The notes: generated by a model not told the origin, from the letters alone. DNA of 38,239 nt from Candidatus Physcousia equi (GCA_018065005.1 JAGHUD010000050.1:1-38239), one strand, 5' to 3'. Positions 26,301 to 34,451 are shown, counted from the first letter of the stretch. Program-made: numbers and translations.

Positions 26301-26451
26301 CGGTGATCTGCCTGGCAATGAGATTCAGTCGCCCATGGCAAAAGTCATCTTGGGCGGACTGATCAGTTCTACTTTGTTGAATGCGTTTATCATACCAATC
26401 ATATATGAAAAGATTTCTCATTTCGGTCAGCGTGCTGATGCTGACGCTTAA
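23365..26451 (+). CDS. Heavy-metal RND efflux pump (CusA/CzcA family)
   Basis: A 1028-residue inner-membrane proton/metal antiporter. TM4 carries GSLVDDAIVDVENV with Asp404-Asp405, and the heavy-metal branch is shown by TEVDVFPDLNAPTVVVMTEA (about residues 33-52), the VEQLVTFPIE helix and the late IGFISLFGIATRNGMLLITE segment. It lacks a Lys at the AcrB K940 position (Arg-Asn-Gly instead), as usual for this branch. The CusA methionine triad could not be placed with confidence, so Cu/Ag specificity is not claimed. The 3' end overlaps the channel gene by 47 bp, indicating translational coupling. Confidence 0.95.
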   Translation: MLNKIIRFSLDNRLLVLVASMLIVVSGLYYTSQTEVDVFPDLNAPTVVVMTEAGGMATEEVEQLVTFPIETAVNGSTGVRRVRSQSTHGFSVVWVEFDWSMDIYLARQIVSEKLAGVAGQMPEGVGMPMMGPQASILGEVLIVSLTSEKTSLQDLRTYADWVIRPRLLSTGGVAQVSVMGGDIKEYQILLSPGKMRHFNVSLDEVMTATRGMNTNTNGGVRYAYGNEYIIRGICSTNDVDRLATCIVKKQGERIVTLADIAEVTVGSQMPKLGVASERAHPAVLLTVTKQPQTSTLELTEKLDSALCQLKATLPDDVHISSDIFRQADFIDSSIDNVQRSLIEGAVFVALVLLLFLAHVRMTFISLLTIPISFLVAVIVLNLLGISINTMTLGGLAIAIGSLVDDAIVDVENVNRKRLLEQQTSASGVRNPIALVYEASREVRMPILNSTLIIVVSFAPLFFLSGMEGRMLIPLGIAFVTALFASTLVALTLTPVLCSYLLVGSRCIAPKESRVALWLKKHYRQTLGWVLSHHRIVVGATAALFAAAMVVFLSLGSSFLPKFNEGSFTINISSLPGISLEESDSIGMRAERLLLGVPEIKTVARKTGRAELDEHAMGVNVCEIEAPFELSERSHEELLQDVRQRLSVLAGANIEIGQPISHRIDAMLSGTQASIAIKLFGTDLNRMFTIGNQIKEACEDIEGIADLNVEQQIERPELKIIPRRELLVCHGISLPEFNEFLAVNLAGETVSQVYEAGRAFNLVVKSANPEDIADLIIDTKDGRKVALSDVADIVSSSGPNTINREHVQRKIVISANTNGRALSDVVDDIKETIGAEISLPEGYHVEYGGQFESQERASRMLYLTCALAVVVIFFLLYMQFRNSIEAGVILLNLPLALIGGIFALLLTTREVSIPAIIGFISLFGIATRNGMLLITEYKRLREERGLSLREAIMEGSVSRLNPILMTALTSALALVPLALGGDLPGNEIQSPMAKVILGGLISSTLLNAFIIPIIYEKISHFGQRADADA

Positions 26452-27568
26452 CGTTTGCGCACAGATTGATGAGGTGTTGCAACAGATTGAGCAGAACAAC
26501 TTCTCGCTGCAGGCGCTGAACCATACCAAAGACGCGGATGTGCTTGACGTCAAGGCAGAGAATAGGTTGCAGGGACCTTCCATAGAGTATTCGCCCTTTT
26601 GGGGAGTAGGTAGGGCTGGGGTTGCGGAGAGCGAACTTGTGGTGCGTGAGGAGATTGAGTTTCCCACCAAATATGCGGCACGCAACAAACAGGCTTGTCT
26701 GACGCAGGCTGCGGGGCATTTGCAACTAAGCAAACTCAAGCGTGAGGTCTTGCTGGAGGCGGAGTTGCTCTGCTTGGACATCATCCGCCTCAATCAGACG
26801 CTGCAACTGCTCGAGCAACGTCTGGCTGGCAGCACGGCGTTGCGTGGCATTTTGGAGAAACGCATGGAGGCTGGCGATGCAAATATGCTGGAGCTAAACA
26901 AAGTGAACCTGGACTGCATGGAAGTGAAGACACTTGTCTGCGAGGCGGAGAATGAACGCACGCTTTTGCAGCATCGGTTGCAGCAGATGAATGGCGGAAA
27001 GGAGATTGAACTGTCTGCTACCATGTTTCCGACATACGAAGCGATCACGGATTTTGAGAGTTTCTGCCAGCTGATGATGACGAGTGATGCTGATATTTTG
27101 CTGGCTGAAACAGAGGTGAAGCGTGCTGCTCAGGATGTGAACATACAGCAGCAGCAGTGGTTGCCCAACCTCAGCTTGGGCTATCGGCGCAACACAGACG
27201 CGGGGGAGATGACGAATGGCTTTCTGGTGGGGGTTAGTTTCCCGTTGCTGGGCAACAGCACCAAGGTCAAGGCTGCCAAGCTGAGGCAGCGAAGCGCAGA
27301 ACTGCTGGCTGAGCAGACACGGCAGGAACGCAGGTCGCTCTTGTTCTCTTGCTACCAACAGATTGCTAGTTTGCAGCAAGTGCTTGACCACAGCGATGTG
27401 ACGATGATGCACGAATCGTTGGAGCTCTACTCTAAGGCGTTGCTGCATGGCGAGATGACGGCTCTTGAATACTATGTGGAGATCAATAGTATATACGACA
27501 AGCTGATGCGCCACATCGAAGTGCATTGCCAATGTGCAAAGCTGCAGAGTATCCTGAGAAAGAGGTAA
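26405..27568 (+). CDS. TolC-like outer-membrane channel of the metal RND system (CusC/CzcC role)
   Basis: A 387-residue outer-membrane efflux protein with a cleavable signal peptide (MKRFLISVSVLMLTLNVCAQ). It has long amphipathic helices in two OEP-type repeats (about residues 30-200 and 215-380; for example ETEVKRAAQDVNIQQQQWLP and QRRSAELLAEQTRQERRSL). It lacks the lipobox seen in the channel of the drug system. The frame is open 24 bp further upstream, but ATG at 26405 gives the signal peptide. The start lies within the last 47 bp of the pump gene. Its short size is normal for CzcC-like channels of Bacteroidetes. Confidence 0.9.
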   Translation: MKRFLISVSVLMLTLNVCAQIDEVLQQIEQNNFSLQALNHTKDADVLDVKAENRLQGPSIEYSPFWGVGRAGVAESELVVREEIEFPTKYAARNKQACLTQAAGHLQLSKLKREVLLEAELLCLDIIRLNQTLQLLEQRLAGSTALRGILEKRMEAGDANMLELNKVNLDCMEVKTLVCEAENERTLLQHRLQQMNGGKEIELSATMFPTYEAITDFESFCQLMMTSDADILLAETEVKRAAQDVNIQQQQWLPNLSLGYRRNTDAGEMTNGFLVGVSFPLLGNSTKVKAAKLRQRSAELLAEQTRQERRSLLFSCYQQIASLQQVLDHSDVTMMHESLELYSKALLHGEMTALEYYVEINSIYDKLMRHIEVHCQCAKLQSILRKR

Positions 27569-27599
27569 ACCCGACAGAAGGATGTGGGGGGGGAGATAC

Positions 27600-27643
27600 A
27601 AAAAAAGTTCCATACGCAGTGGATGTGTATGGAACTTTTTTTT
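27600..27643 (+). terminator. Intrinsic terminator, bidirectional
   Basis: GTTCCATAC (27607-27615) pairs perfectly with GTATGGAAC (27627-27635) around an 11-base loop. It is preceded by seven A (27600-27606) and followed by eight T (27636-27643). It ends the plus-strand metal-efflux operon and, through the A run, also the convergent DUF1846 gene ending at 27674. An 8-base G run (27586-27593) lies just before it. Confidence 0.92.
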
Positions 27644-27673
27644 GTATCGTTGGCTGATGGACGACGAGAGTGT

Positions 27674-29137
27674 TTACTTTTTCTTGACAGGATCCCATGT
27701 AATGCCCACGCCAAGTTTGCTGAAGATCTTCTGGTCCACCTCGCCCAGCATGACGGTGGAGTGGGCTTGGCAACCGCGAAGGCGCGGCAGTTGTTCGAGC
27801 GCACGTCGGCAGTTCTCATCGTGCTGCGAGAGGACGCTGAGGGCAACGAGCACCTCGTCGGTGTGGAGGCGTGGATTGTTGCCGCCGAGATAGACCGTCT
27901 TGGTTTTTTGGATGGGCTCGATGAGCTCTTGCGAGATGAGTTTCACCTTGTGGTCAATGCCTGCCAAGTACTTGGTGGCATTGAGAAGGAGGCTGGCGCA
28001 GGTGCCGAGGAGTACCGATGAGGAGGCGGTGATGATGGTGCCGTCCTGCAGCTCGATGGCGCTGGAGAAGACTCCGCCTTCCTGTTCGCGTCGTGCCTTG
28101 GCAGCTGTGGTGCAACGTCGGTGGTCGGTGTTGATTTTTGCCTGCTTGAAGAGGAGCGCTATCTTGTTCACCTCCGATTCGCTCTGCAGCCCCATAGCCA
28201 TCTTGTTGAGGGCAGTGTAGTAGCGCCTTACGATTTCCTGCTTGGCGGCTTCTCGGCACGCCTCGTCGTCGGAGATGCAGAAGCCGATCATGTTGACACC
28301 CATGTCGGTGGGCGACTTGTAGGGCGATTCGCCCGAGATGCCTTCGAAGAGGGCATTGAGGACGGGGAAGATCTCAATGTCGCGGTTGTAGTTGATGGCA
28401 ATCTCACCGTAGGCGTCGAGGTGGAAGGGGTCGATCATGTTGACGTCCTGGATGTCGGCGGTTGCTGCTTCGTAGGCAATGTTGATGGGGTGCTTTAGGG
28501 GTAGGCTCCAAACAGGGAAGGTTTCGAACTTGGCATAGCCGGCTTCGATGCCGCGCTTGTGCTCGTTGTAGAGCTGGGAGAGGCAGACTGCCATCTTGCC
28601 ACTGCCAGGACCGGGTGCGGTGACGATGACCAGGGGGCGTGTGGTCTCAACATAGTCGTTGCGGCCAAAGCCATCCTCTGAGTCGATGAGCGCTACGTTG
28701 TTGGGATAGCCCTCGATGGTGTAGTGGTAGTAGGCACGGATGCCAAGGCGCTCGAGGCGGTTGCGGTAGTCGTCGGCAGAGGCTTGTCCGTTGTAGTGTG
28801 TGATGACGACGCCTCCCACGAGGAATCCTCTGTTTTGGAACTCTGAGCGGAGTCGGAGTACGTCTTCGTCGTAGGTGATGCCGAGGTCGTTGCGTATCTT
28901 GTTTCGCTCAATGTCTTTGGCGCTGATGACGATGATGATCTCCAGTGTGTCGCGCAGCTGTTGGAACATCTGCAGCTTGCTGTCGGGCTGGAATCCGGGA
29001 AGGACGCGCGAGGCGTGGTAGTCGTCGAAGAGTTTTCCGCCGAGTTCGAGATAGAGCTTGTTGCCGAACTGTGCGATGCGCTCCTTGATGTGTTCGGACT
29101 GTATGTGTAGGTATTTTTCGTTGTCGAATCCTATCAT
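27674..29137 (-). CDS. DUF1846 (UPF0371) family protein
   Basis: A 487-residue protein of the conserved DUF1846/UPF0371 family, beginning MIGFDNEKYLHIQSEHIKER. It shows family blocks such as HASRVLPGF, VIVTAPGPGSGKMAVCLSQL (a P-loop-like glycine-rich turn near residue 175), FETFPVWSLPLKHPIN and YKSPTDMGVNMIGFCI. The biochemical function of the family is not established. The frame is open for another 50 codons upstream, but that part is low-complexity His/Gln/Asn/Thr sequence and overlaps the 53-residue gene; ATG at 29137 matches the family start. A duplicated 28-bp sequence and CA-rich leader precede it. Confidence 0.92.
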   Translation of the reverse strand: MIGFDNEKYLHIQSEHIKERIAQFGNKLYLELGGKLFDDYHASRVLPGFQPDSKLQMFQQLRDTLEIIIVISAKDIERNKIRNDLGITYDEDVLRLRSEFQNRGFLVGGVVITHYNGQASADDYRNRLERLGIRAYYHYTIEGYPNNVALIDSEDGFGRNDYVETTRPLVIVTAPGPGSGKMAVCLSQLYNEHKRGIEAGYAKFETFPVWSLPLKHPINIAYEAATADIQDVNMIDPFHLDAYGEIAINYNRDIEIFPVLNALFEGISGESPYKSPTDMGVNMIGFCISDDEACREAAKQEIVRRYYTALNKMAMGLQSESEVNKIALLFKQAKINTDHRRCTTAAKARREQEGGVFSSAIELQDGTIITASSSVLLGTCASLLLNATKYLAGIDHKVKLISQELIEPIQKTKTVYLGGNNPRLHTDEVLVALSVLSQHDENCRRALEQLPRLRGCQAHSTVMLGEVDQKIFSKLGVGITWDPVKKK

Positions 29138-29159
29138 GATGTGTGTGATATGTGGTGTG

Positions 29160-29213
29160 TGTTGTTGTTGAACGTGGTGGTGGGGAGTGTTGTTGTTGAA
29201 CGTGGTGGTGGGA
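29160..29213. repeat. 28-bp direct repeat, two copies
   Basis: TGTTGTTGTTGAACGTGGTG with its continuation GTGGG occurs with aligned cores at 29160 and 29188, a period of 28 bp. On the minus strand this is CA/AAC-rich leader sequence between the stop of the 53-residue gene and the DUF1846 start. Confidence 0.8.
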
Positions 29214-29219
29214 TGTGGA

Positions 29220-29381
29220 TTAGAGTTGCGAAGCTGGTATCTCGACAACAAGTTCCTCGCGTCGGATAACGAGAGAGAGGTTGTCATGTTTGGCGCGCTC
29301 GATGAGTCTTGTCTGTGCCAGAAGGATTCCTTTGTCGATGCGTCGCGCCATGTCGATCTTCTGTCTGTCAGTCATTTTCAT
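29220..29381 (-). CDS. 53-residue protein overlapping the zeta-like kinase gene, possible antitoxin partner
   Basis: ATG at 29381 opens a 53-codon frame starting MKMTDRQKIDMARRIDKGIL, continuing with QTRLIERAKHDNLSLVIRRE and ending VEIPASQL, stop TAA at 29222-29220. It overlaps the last 14 bp of the kinase gene, so the two are translationally coupled. Composition is normal (amphipathic helix, then a short beta-like segment LSLVIRREELVVEI), and codon use resembles the neighbours. Position, size and overlap suggest an antitoxin or accessory of the kinase; this is inference, as I cannot match it to a named family. A second ATG at 29375 would give 51 residues. Confidence 0.6.
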   Translation of the reverse strand: MKMTDRQKIDMARRIDKGILLAQTRLIERAKHDNLSLVIRREELVVEIPASQL

Positions 29382-29970
29382 CTTGCGTATTGTATTTTTC
29401 GTTATACTTCTGGAATAGTTCCTGATTCTCTACGATGGGTTGTTGCCCTTTCCATCCTGATGCGATTTTGGTGGCGGGGCAGGTGGAGTTGTCATAGAAC
29501 GCCCAGTAGTCGACAACGGGCATGTAGAGTTTGAAGAGGTTGGAGAGCCCAGCGCGGAAGCGTCGGTAGATGACGTCGAGCGGTATGTTGTGACCGCCTT
29601 GGCTGACGCGCTTGGCTACGCGCTTGACGGCTTGCTCGGGTGTGGGGAGCGAGAAGAAGAGGAGGGTGACGAAGTAGCCGCGGCGCTGTGCCTGCTGTAT
29701 GAGCTTGACATAGCTGCGCGTGGAGAGTGTGGTCTCGAAGGCAAAGGTGACGCCTTCCTTAAGGAGGTGGATGACGCGGTCGATCATGAGTCTGCCAGCT
29801 TGTATGGCAACGCCTTCGGGATTGAAGGGCGAGAGGCCAGCGGCGATTTGGTCGGCATTGACGAATTCACGGCAATTGAGCATCTCGGGCAGGACGGTGA
29901 AGCTGGCAGTTGTCTTGCCTGCTCCGTTGCATCCTGCAATGATGTAGAGGTTTAGGGGTTTGGAGTCCAT
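29368..29970 (-). CDS. Zeta-toxin-like P-loop kinase
   Basis: A 200-residue kinase of the zeta-toxin/AAA_33 group. The Walker A motif is GCNGAGKTT (residues 13-21). FVNADQIAAGLSPFNPEGVA (about 36-55) carries the Asp and substrate-side residues. FETTLSTRSYVKLIQQAQ (about 77-94) and RVAKRVSQGGHNIPLDVIYRRF (Arg-rich LID region, about 118-139) complete the fold. Zeta toxins phosphorylate UDP-N-acetyl sugars and block peptidoglycan synthesis; many chromosomal relatives have unproven substrates. It is followed by an overlapping 53-residue gene instead of being preceded by a classical epsilon antitoxin. TrmD lies upstream by 64 bp of CA-rich sequence. Confidence 0.85.
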   Translation of the reverse strand: MDSKPLNLYIIAGCNGAGKTTASFTVLPEMLNCREFVNADQIAAGLSPFNPEGVAIQAGRLMIDRVIHLLKEGVTFAFETTLSTRSYVKLIQQAQRRGYFVTLLFFSLPTPEQAVKRVAKRVSQGGHNIPLDVIYRRFRAGLSNLFKLYMPVVDYWAFYDNSTCPATKIASGWKGQQPIVENQELFQKYNEKYNTQDEND

Positions 29971-29974
29971 AGGC

Positions 29975-30008
29975 TATGTGTGGGTTTGTGTGTGTGTTGT
30001 TTGTTTGA
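29975..30008. repeat. (GT)n/(CA)n-rich leader before the zeta-like kinase gene
   Basis: Plus-strand TGTG and TTTG units; on the coding minus strand an ACACACACAC-type stretch begins about 5 bases upstream of the kinase ATG. Part of a series of similar leaders in this operon. Confidence 0.6.
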
Positions 30009-30034
30009 GAAAAACTGAAACGGAGATGGGAGGC

Positions 30035-30730
30035 TCAGGAGCGAAGCAGGTCGGGCCGCAAGCGTTTGGTGCGTTCGAGGCTTTGCTGCAGTTCCCATTC
30101 TTTGATTTTTGCCTCGTGTCCAGAGAGGAGGATGTCAGGCACAGAGCCCCAGTCGGTGCCGTCGACACCTGTGTATTGCTTGGGGCGTGAGTAGACGGGA
30201 GCGGCGAGCAGGTTGTCTTGGAAGGAGTCGGAGAGCGCCGACTGCTCGTCGCCGATGGCACCGGGTAGGATGCGCACGATGGCGTCGGTCATGACGGCTG
30301 CAGCGAGCTCGCCTCCGGTGAGGACATAGTCGCCTATGGACACCTCCTTCGTGATGAGTTGCTCTCGTATGCGCCAGTCGATGCCTTTGTAGTGTCCGCA
30401 GAGGATGATGATGTTTTCCTTGAGCGACAGCTCGTTGGCCATGGGTTGCGAGAACTGCTCGCCGTCGGGCGAGGTGAAGATGATCTCGTCATAGTGGCGC
30501 TCCGACTTGAGCTGGGAGATGCAGCGGTCTATGGGTTCGCATTGCATCACCATGCCAGCAAAACCACCAAATGGGTAGTCGTCGACTCGGCGCCAACGGT
30601 TGGTGGAGTAGTCGCGCAGGTTGTGCACATGAATCTCTACGAGTCCTTTCTTTTGTGCACGACCGAGTATGCTCTCTTGGGTGAAGGGGAGCACGAGTTC
30701 GGGCAGTACGGTGATGATGTCTATGCGCAT
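30035..30730 (-). CDS. trmD: tRNA (guanine-37-N1)-methyltransferase TrmD
   Basis: A 231-residue SPOUT methyltransferase that makes m1G37 in tRNAs and prevents +1 frameshifting. Landmarks: [12 protein letters not shown] at the start, [19 protein letters not shown] (residues about 49-67), [13 protein letters not shown] (trefoil-knot region, about 112-124) and [14 protein letters not shown] (about 132-145). The segment usually written GGGAGMVM has Phe in the third position here. The length is normal, including the C-terminal helical domain. A CA-repeat leader lies upstream. Essential housekeeping gene; high confidence. Confidence 0.97.
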   Translation of the reverse strand: MRIDIITVLPELVLPFTQESILGRAQKKGLVEIHVHNLRDYSTNRWRRVDDYPFGGFAGMVMQCEPIDRCISQLKSERHYDEIIFTSPDGEQFSQPMANELSLKENIIILCGHYKGIDWRIREQLITKEVSIGDYVLTGGELAAAVMTDAIVRILPGAIGDEQSALSDSFQDNLLAAPVYSRPKQYTGVDGTDWGSVPDILLSGHEAKIKEWELQQSLERTKRLRPDLLRS

Positions 30731-30764
30731 AGTGCTAAGTTTTCCTTTTTCGTGGCGTGCTGAA

Positions 30765-30783
30765 TGTGTGTATGTGTGTGTGT
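30765..30783. repeat. (GT)n/(CA)n run before trmD
   Basis: The plus strand reads TGTGTGTATGTGTGTGTGT; on the coding strand a CA run lies 35-53 bases upstream of the trmD ATG. The 87-bp gap to the MFS gene contains nothing else recognisable. Confidence 0.6.
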
Positions 30784-30817
30784 ACGTATTCTTACTGCTC
30801 TCTCTTTGAGCATGGAA

Positions 30818-32194
30818 TTACTGTACGTTCTTCTTCTCAAGTCCGTAGTTCTTCTTGTGGTCGAGTCGAAGAAGGAGCAGGGACAGGATGATGGAGATGA
30901 AGCCAAAGGCAGCGAAGATGGTCATGGAGGATGTGTAGTTGGTGATGCCGTCTACTGTGTTCTCGTTGTTGACTTCGCCAATGCCCATGGGGATGAGTGA
31001 GAGCCCTATGTTTTGGATGAAGAAGATGATGGCGAATGCGGAGCCAAGCAACTTCATGGGGATAATCTTGGGCACACTGGGCCACATGGCGCTCGGAACG
31101 AGTGAGAAGGCGATGCCGAGGATGATCATGTTGATGATGGCAAACCACCAAACGCTGAGCAGGGGGAGCGCAAAGAAGACGTGGACGAGCGTGAGGAGGC
31201 ATGAGCCGAGGAGCATGAGTCGCACGCCATGCCCCTTCTTGTCGTAGATGCCACCGAAGACGGGTGTAAGGATGATGGTGCCGAAGGGGAGCAGTCCGGG
31301 TATGATGCCTGCCCAGTCTTCGGGTACTTCATATTTTGTGATCATCAGTTTTGTGGCAAACTTGAGGAAGGGGAACACGCCGCCGTAGAACATGAGGCAG
31401 AGCAAGCAGATGACCCAAAAGCCCGGGTTGGAGAAGATGGCTTTGAGGTCGGAGAGGCGGAAGCCTTCTTCGGATGCTGAGGTGGCGGATGTCTCGCAGG
31501 CTGACTTGTCGAGCTTCTTGTCCATCACGCAGTAGATGATGAAGGCAAGGAAGGCGATAAGTAGCATGGCAGCTCCGAATCCGATGCTGGTGCTGATGCC
31601 GCCAAAGCTCTTGGCGATGGGTAGAGAGAAGAAGAGGGCAGCTGCCGTACCGAAGCGGGCAAGCGCCACCTGAAGCCCCATGGCAAGTGCCAGTTCGTGT
31701 CCGGTGAACCATTTGGTGATCACCTTGCTCACGGTGATGCCTGCTATCTCGCATCCTACGCCATAGATGGCGAAGCCGAGCGAGGCGATGAGGGTGGAGA
31801 GATGGGGTGCATCGATTTCTATGATGTAGAGGTTGAGGTGGAAACCTTCGACGATGGCTTGGGGGTCGACGTAGGTGACGGCATACCATTTGATGAGTGC
31901 ACCGGCAAACATCAAGAGGGTGGAGAGGATGCCGGTGAAGCGTATGCCCATCTTGTCGAGGATGATGCCACCGAAGAAGAGCATGAGGAGGAAGACGTTG
32001 ATGAGTCCGTAGGCTCCGGAGAAGAAGCCATACTCTGAGCCGTTCCAGTGGAGGTCGTCTGCGAGCATTCCTTCGAGGGGTGACATGACGTCGGTGAAGA
32101 AGTAGGCCATCATCATGGTGACGCTGACGATGATGAGGGCTGTCCAGCGAGCTGCTTTGCTGTCGCTGAGTTTTTGTCGGATGATTTCGCTCAT
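30818..32194 (-). CDS. Major facilitator superfamily transporter
   Basis: A 458-residue secondary transporter with twelve predicted transmembrane helices and a charged central cytoplasmic loop at about residues 213-245 (MDKKLDKSACETSATSASEE). MFS signs are FFGGIILDKMGIRFTG after TM2 (variant of the G-x-x-x-D-R/K-x-G motif, about residues 74-89) and the matching GGIYDKKGHGVRLM in the second half (about 312-325). The substrate is not evident. It ends 88 bp before trmD and starts 37 bp after the S9 peptidase gene, so the minus-strand genes are probably co-transcribed. Confidence 0.9.
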   Translation of the reverse strand: MSEIIRQKLSDSKAARWTALIIVSVTMMMAYFFTDVMSPLEGMLADDLHWNGSEYGFFSGAYGLINVFLLMLFFGGIILDKMGIRFTGILSTLLMFAGALIKWYAVTYVDPQAIVEGFHLNLYIIEIDAPHLSTLIASLGFAIYGVGCEIAGITVSKVITKWFTGHELALAMGLQVALARFGTAAALFFSLPIAKSFGGISTSIGFGAAMLLIAFLAFIIYCVMDKKLDKSACETSATSASEEGFRLSDLKAIFSNPGFWVICLLCLMFYGGVFPFLKFATKLMITKYEVPEDWAGIIPGLLPFGTIILTPVFGGIYDKKGHGVRLMLLGSCLLTLVHVFFALPLLSVWWFAIINMIILGIAFSLVPSAMWPSVPKIIPMKLLGSAFAIIFFIQNIGLSLIPMGIGEVNNENTVDGITNYTSSMTIFAAFGFISIILSLLLLRLDHKKNYGLEKKNVQ

Positions 32195-32231
32195 ATTGTT
32201 TGTCTTGCTTGAGGGTAAGAAAAAATGTTGA

Positions 32232-34451
32232 TTACTGTTTCAGCCACTTGTCGAGCCAGCGGAAGTAGGTGCGCTGCCAGAGGATACCGTTTTGGGGCTT
32301 CAGCACCCAATGGTTCTCGTCGGGATAGAGCAGGAGCTGTGCGGGGATGCCGCGCAGACGGGCAGCATTGAATGCGGATTGTCCTTGGGAGGAGAGGATG
32401 CGATAGTCCTTGTCGCCGTGGATGCAGAGGATGGGGGTGTCCCATCGGTCGACAAAGAGGTGCGGACTCTCGGCAAACACGTTGCGCTTGCCATCAGACG
32501 AGGCAAAAGCGTCTGCTGGCTTTAGGGTGGGAGATGCTGCAGTGGTGACAGTGGGATTGCCGGATGCTGTGAACCCTCGACGCCAGGGTGCTGCCAGAAG
32601 GTCCCAGTTGGCAAACCACATCTCTTCGGTCTCGACATATTGCTGTTGCGTGTTGTAGATGCCGTCGTGTGCGATGAAAGCCTTGAAACGCTTATCGTGG
32701 TTTCCAGCGAGCCAGTAGACGCTGTAGCCGCCGAATGAGGCGCCCACACATCCCAGGTGCTGGGCATCCACATAGGGCTCTTTCGCTATGTCGTCGATGG
32801 CAGAGAGGTAGTCGCGCATGCATTGTCCGGAGTAGTCGCCGCTGATGGCTTCGTTCCATTCGCTGCCAAAGCCGGGTAGTCCGCGACGGTTGGGAGCTAT
32901 GATGATGTAGTCGTGGGCTGCCATGATCTGGAAGTTCCAGCGATAGCTCCAGAATTGTGAGACGGGGCTTTGCGGACCGCCTTCGCAGAAGAGCAGGGTG
33001 GGGTATTTCTTCTTGGGGTCGAAGTGGCTGGGATAGATGACCCAACAGAGCATGTCTTTGTTGTCGGTGGTCTTGACGATGCGCTCCTTGACTTCTCCAA
33101 GGGCGAGTTGTGCGAGTATGTGGTCGTTCTCCTTGGTGATTTGGTTGAGCACAGCCGGTTTCTTCTTGATGGGGGTGAGGAGGTAGAGGTCGGCGGGTGT
33201 GGAGATGCTGTGGCGCTCTACGAGAAGTCGCTTGCCGTCGGGCATGACTTGCAATGCACCATAGTCGTAGTCGCCTGTTGTGAGCATTCGCACTTCGCCC
33301 TTCAGGTTGGCAGCAAAGACCATCGAGCGAGCACGTAGGACGGAGAGGAAGTAGAGCACCTTGCTGTCGGGCGCCCAAGTGAAGGCGTCAACGGCAGCAT
33401 CCAGCGATTCGGTGACATACTGCTTCCGTCCGGTTTTCAGGTCATAGACGCAGAGTCGCGTGCGGTCGCTCTCGTAGCCATCATGCTCCATGCTTTGCCA
33501 TGCCACGTATTGCCCGTTGGGTGAGAACTGCGGGTTCTGGTCATAGCCTGCGTTGATGTCCTCCTGACTCTTGTTTTTGGCTTGGATGGCAAGTGTCTGG
33601 GTGGCATCGCATTCGGGCTCTTGATAGTCGGCGGGCTTGCAGAGGTTGCGTGTGGTGCCGTCGGCTATATTATACAGGTATATGTCGGAATCCGTGGAAA
33701 TGGCATAAGCCACTCCTGTCTTTTTGCGGCAGGTGTAGGCAATCTGTTTTCCATCGGGCGAGAAGCAGAACTGCTCTGTTCCTCCGAAGGGCAGCATAGG
33801 GCATTCGAAGGGCTCTCCTTCGAGCAGGTCTTTTGCCTGGCTGCTCACCTTCTTGCCATCGAATGAGGCGAGGAAGATGTGGGGAATGGAGGTGACGTAT
33901 TGGTCCCAATGCTTGTAGTTCATGTCGTCGATGACCATGCCCGATGCCAGCGGGAGGTCTTCCTCCTTGGGCTGTATGCTGGTGGTTTGTGGCACTTCCC
34001 TTATGAGGATGACCTGCGACTCGTCGGGCGAGAAGAGGTAGCCGCCGAGCTCGTCTCCTTCGCTCATCTGCAGACGGTCGCTTCCGTCGAGCGCCATGCT
34101 CCAGAGTTGTCCGCCAGAGAGGTAGGCTATGCGTTGTCCGCCTTGGATGAAGGTGGGCTCCAGTTCGCTCTTGTCTCCTTGTGTGAGTTCGACACGGTTG
34201 GTCCCATCGATGTCTGAGAGGACGATGACCGTGCGGCTCTTGTTGAGTGCTACACTGTAGTAGGTGACTTGGTAGACAACCTTCTTGCCGTCAGGCGAGG
34301 CATGGTGGGTGCCGATGCGCCCCATCGACCAAAGCACCTCTGGCGTCATGCGGTCGGAGCTGAGCTTCTGTTCCTGACGACCAATGGTTTCGGCGGCGAT
34401 GGGTGTTGTGGCCATTACGGCTGATGCAATCATTATTTTTAGTAGGTTCAT
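32232..34451 (-). CDS. S9-family prolyl oligopeptidase/dipeptidyl-peptidase-like serine peptidase
   Basis: A 739-residue exported peptidase. A signal peptide (about residues 1-19) precedes a beta-propeller (about 40-480, with WD40/PD40-like blocks such as FSPDGKQIAYTC and FSPNGQYVAWQS) and an alpha/beta-hydrolase domain (about 490-739). The catalytic triad is readable: Ser572 in GASFGGYS, Asp682 in GDKDYRI and His714 in ENHWV. The propeller limits access to short peptides. Bacteroidales use such periplasmic S9 enzymes in peptide degradation; specificity (DPP IV-like, DPP5-like or acylaminoacyl) cannot be fixed. YidC lies upstream, MFS downstream. Confidence 0.93.
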   Translation of the reverse strand: MNLLKIMIASAVMATTPIAAETIGRQEQKLSSDRMTPEVLWSMGRIGTHHASPDGKKVVYQVTYYSVALNKSRTVIVLSDIDGTNRVELTQGDKSELEPTFIQGGQRIAYLSGGQLWSMALDGSDRLQMSEGDELGGYLFSPDESQVILIREVPQTTSIQPKEEDLPLASGMVIDDMNYKHWDQYVTSIPHIFLASFDGKKVSSQAKDLLEGEPFECPMLPFGGTEQFCFSPDGKQIAYTCRKKTGVAYAISTDSDIYLYNIADGTTRNLCKPADYQEPECDATQTLAIQAKNKSQEDINAGYDQNPQFSPNGQYVAWQSMEHDGYESDRTRLCVYDLKTGRKQYVTESLDAAVDAFTWAPDSKVLYFLSVLRARSMVFAANLKGEVRMLTTGDYDYGALQVMPDGKRLLVERHSISTPADLYLLTPIKKKPAVLNQITKENDHILAQLALGEVKERIVKTTDNKDMLCWVIYPSHFDPKKKYPTLLFCEGGPQSPVSQFWSYRWNFQIMAAHDYIIIAPNRRGLPGFGSEWNEAISGDYSGQCMRDYLSAIDDIAKEPYVDAQHLGCVGASFGGYSVYWLAGNHDKRFKAFIAHDGIYNTQQQYVETEEMWFANWDLLAAPWRRGFTASGNPTVTTAASPTLKPADAFASSDGKRNVFAESPHLFVDRWDTPILCIHGDKDYRILSSQGQSAFNAARLRGIPAQLLLYPDENHWVLKPQNGILWQRTYFRWLDKWLKQ

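Noticed and set aside
29138..29287. N-terminal extension of DUF1846 by 50 residues
   Set aside because: Low-complexity Thr/Asn/His/Gln sequence produced by CA repeats. It overlaps the 53-residue gene, and the conserved family start is the ATG at 29137.
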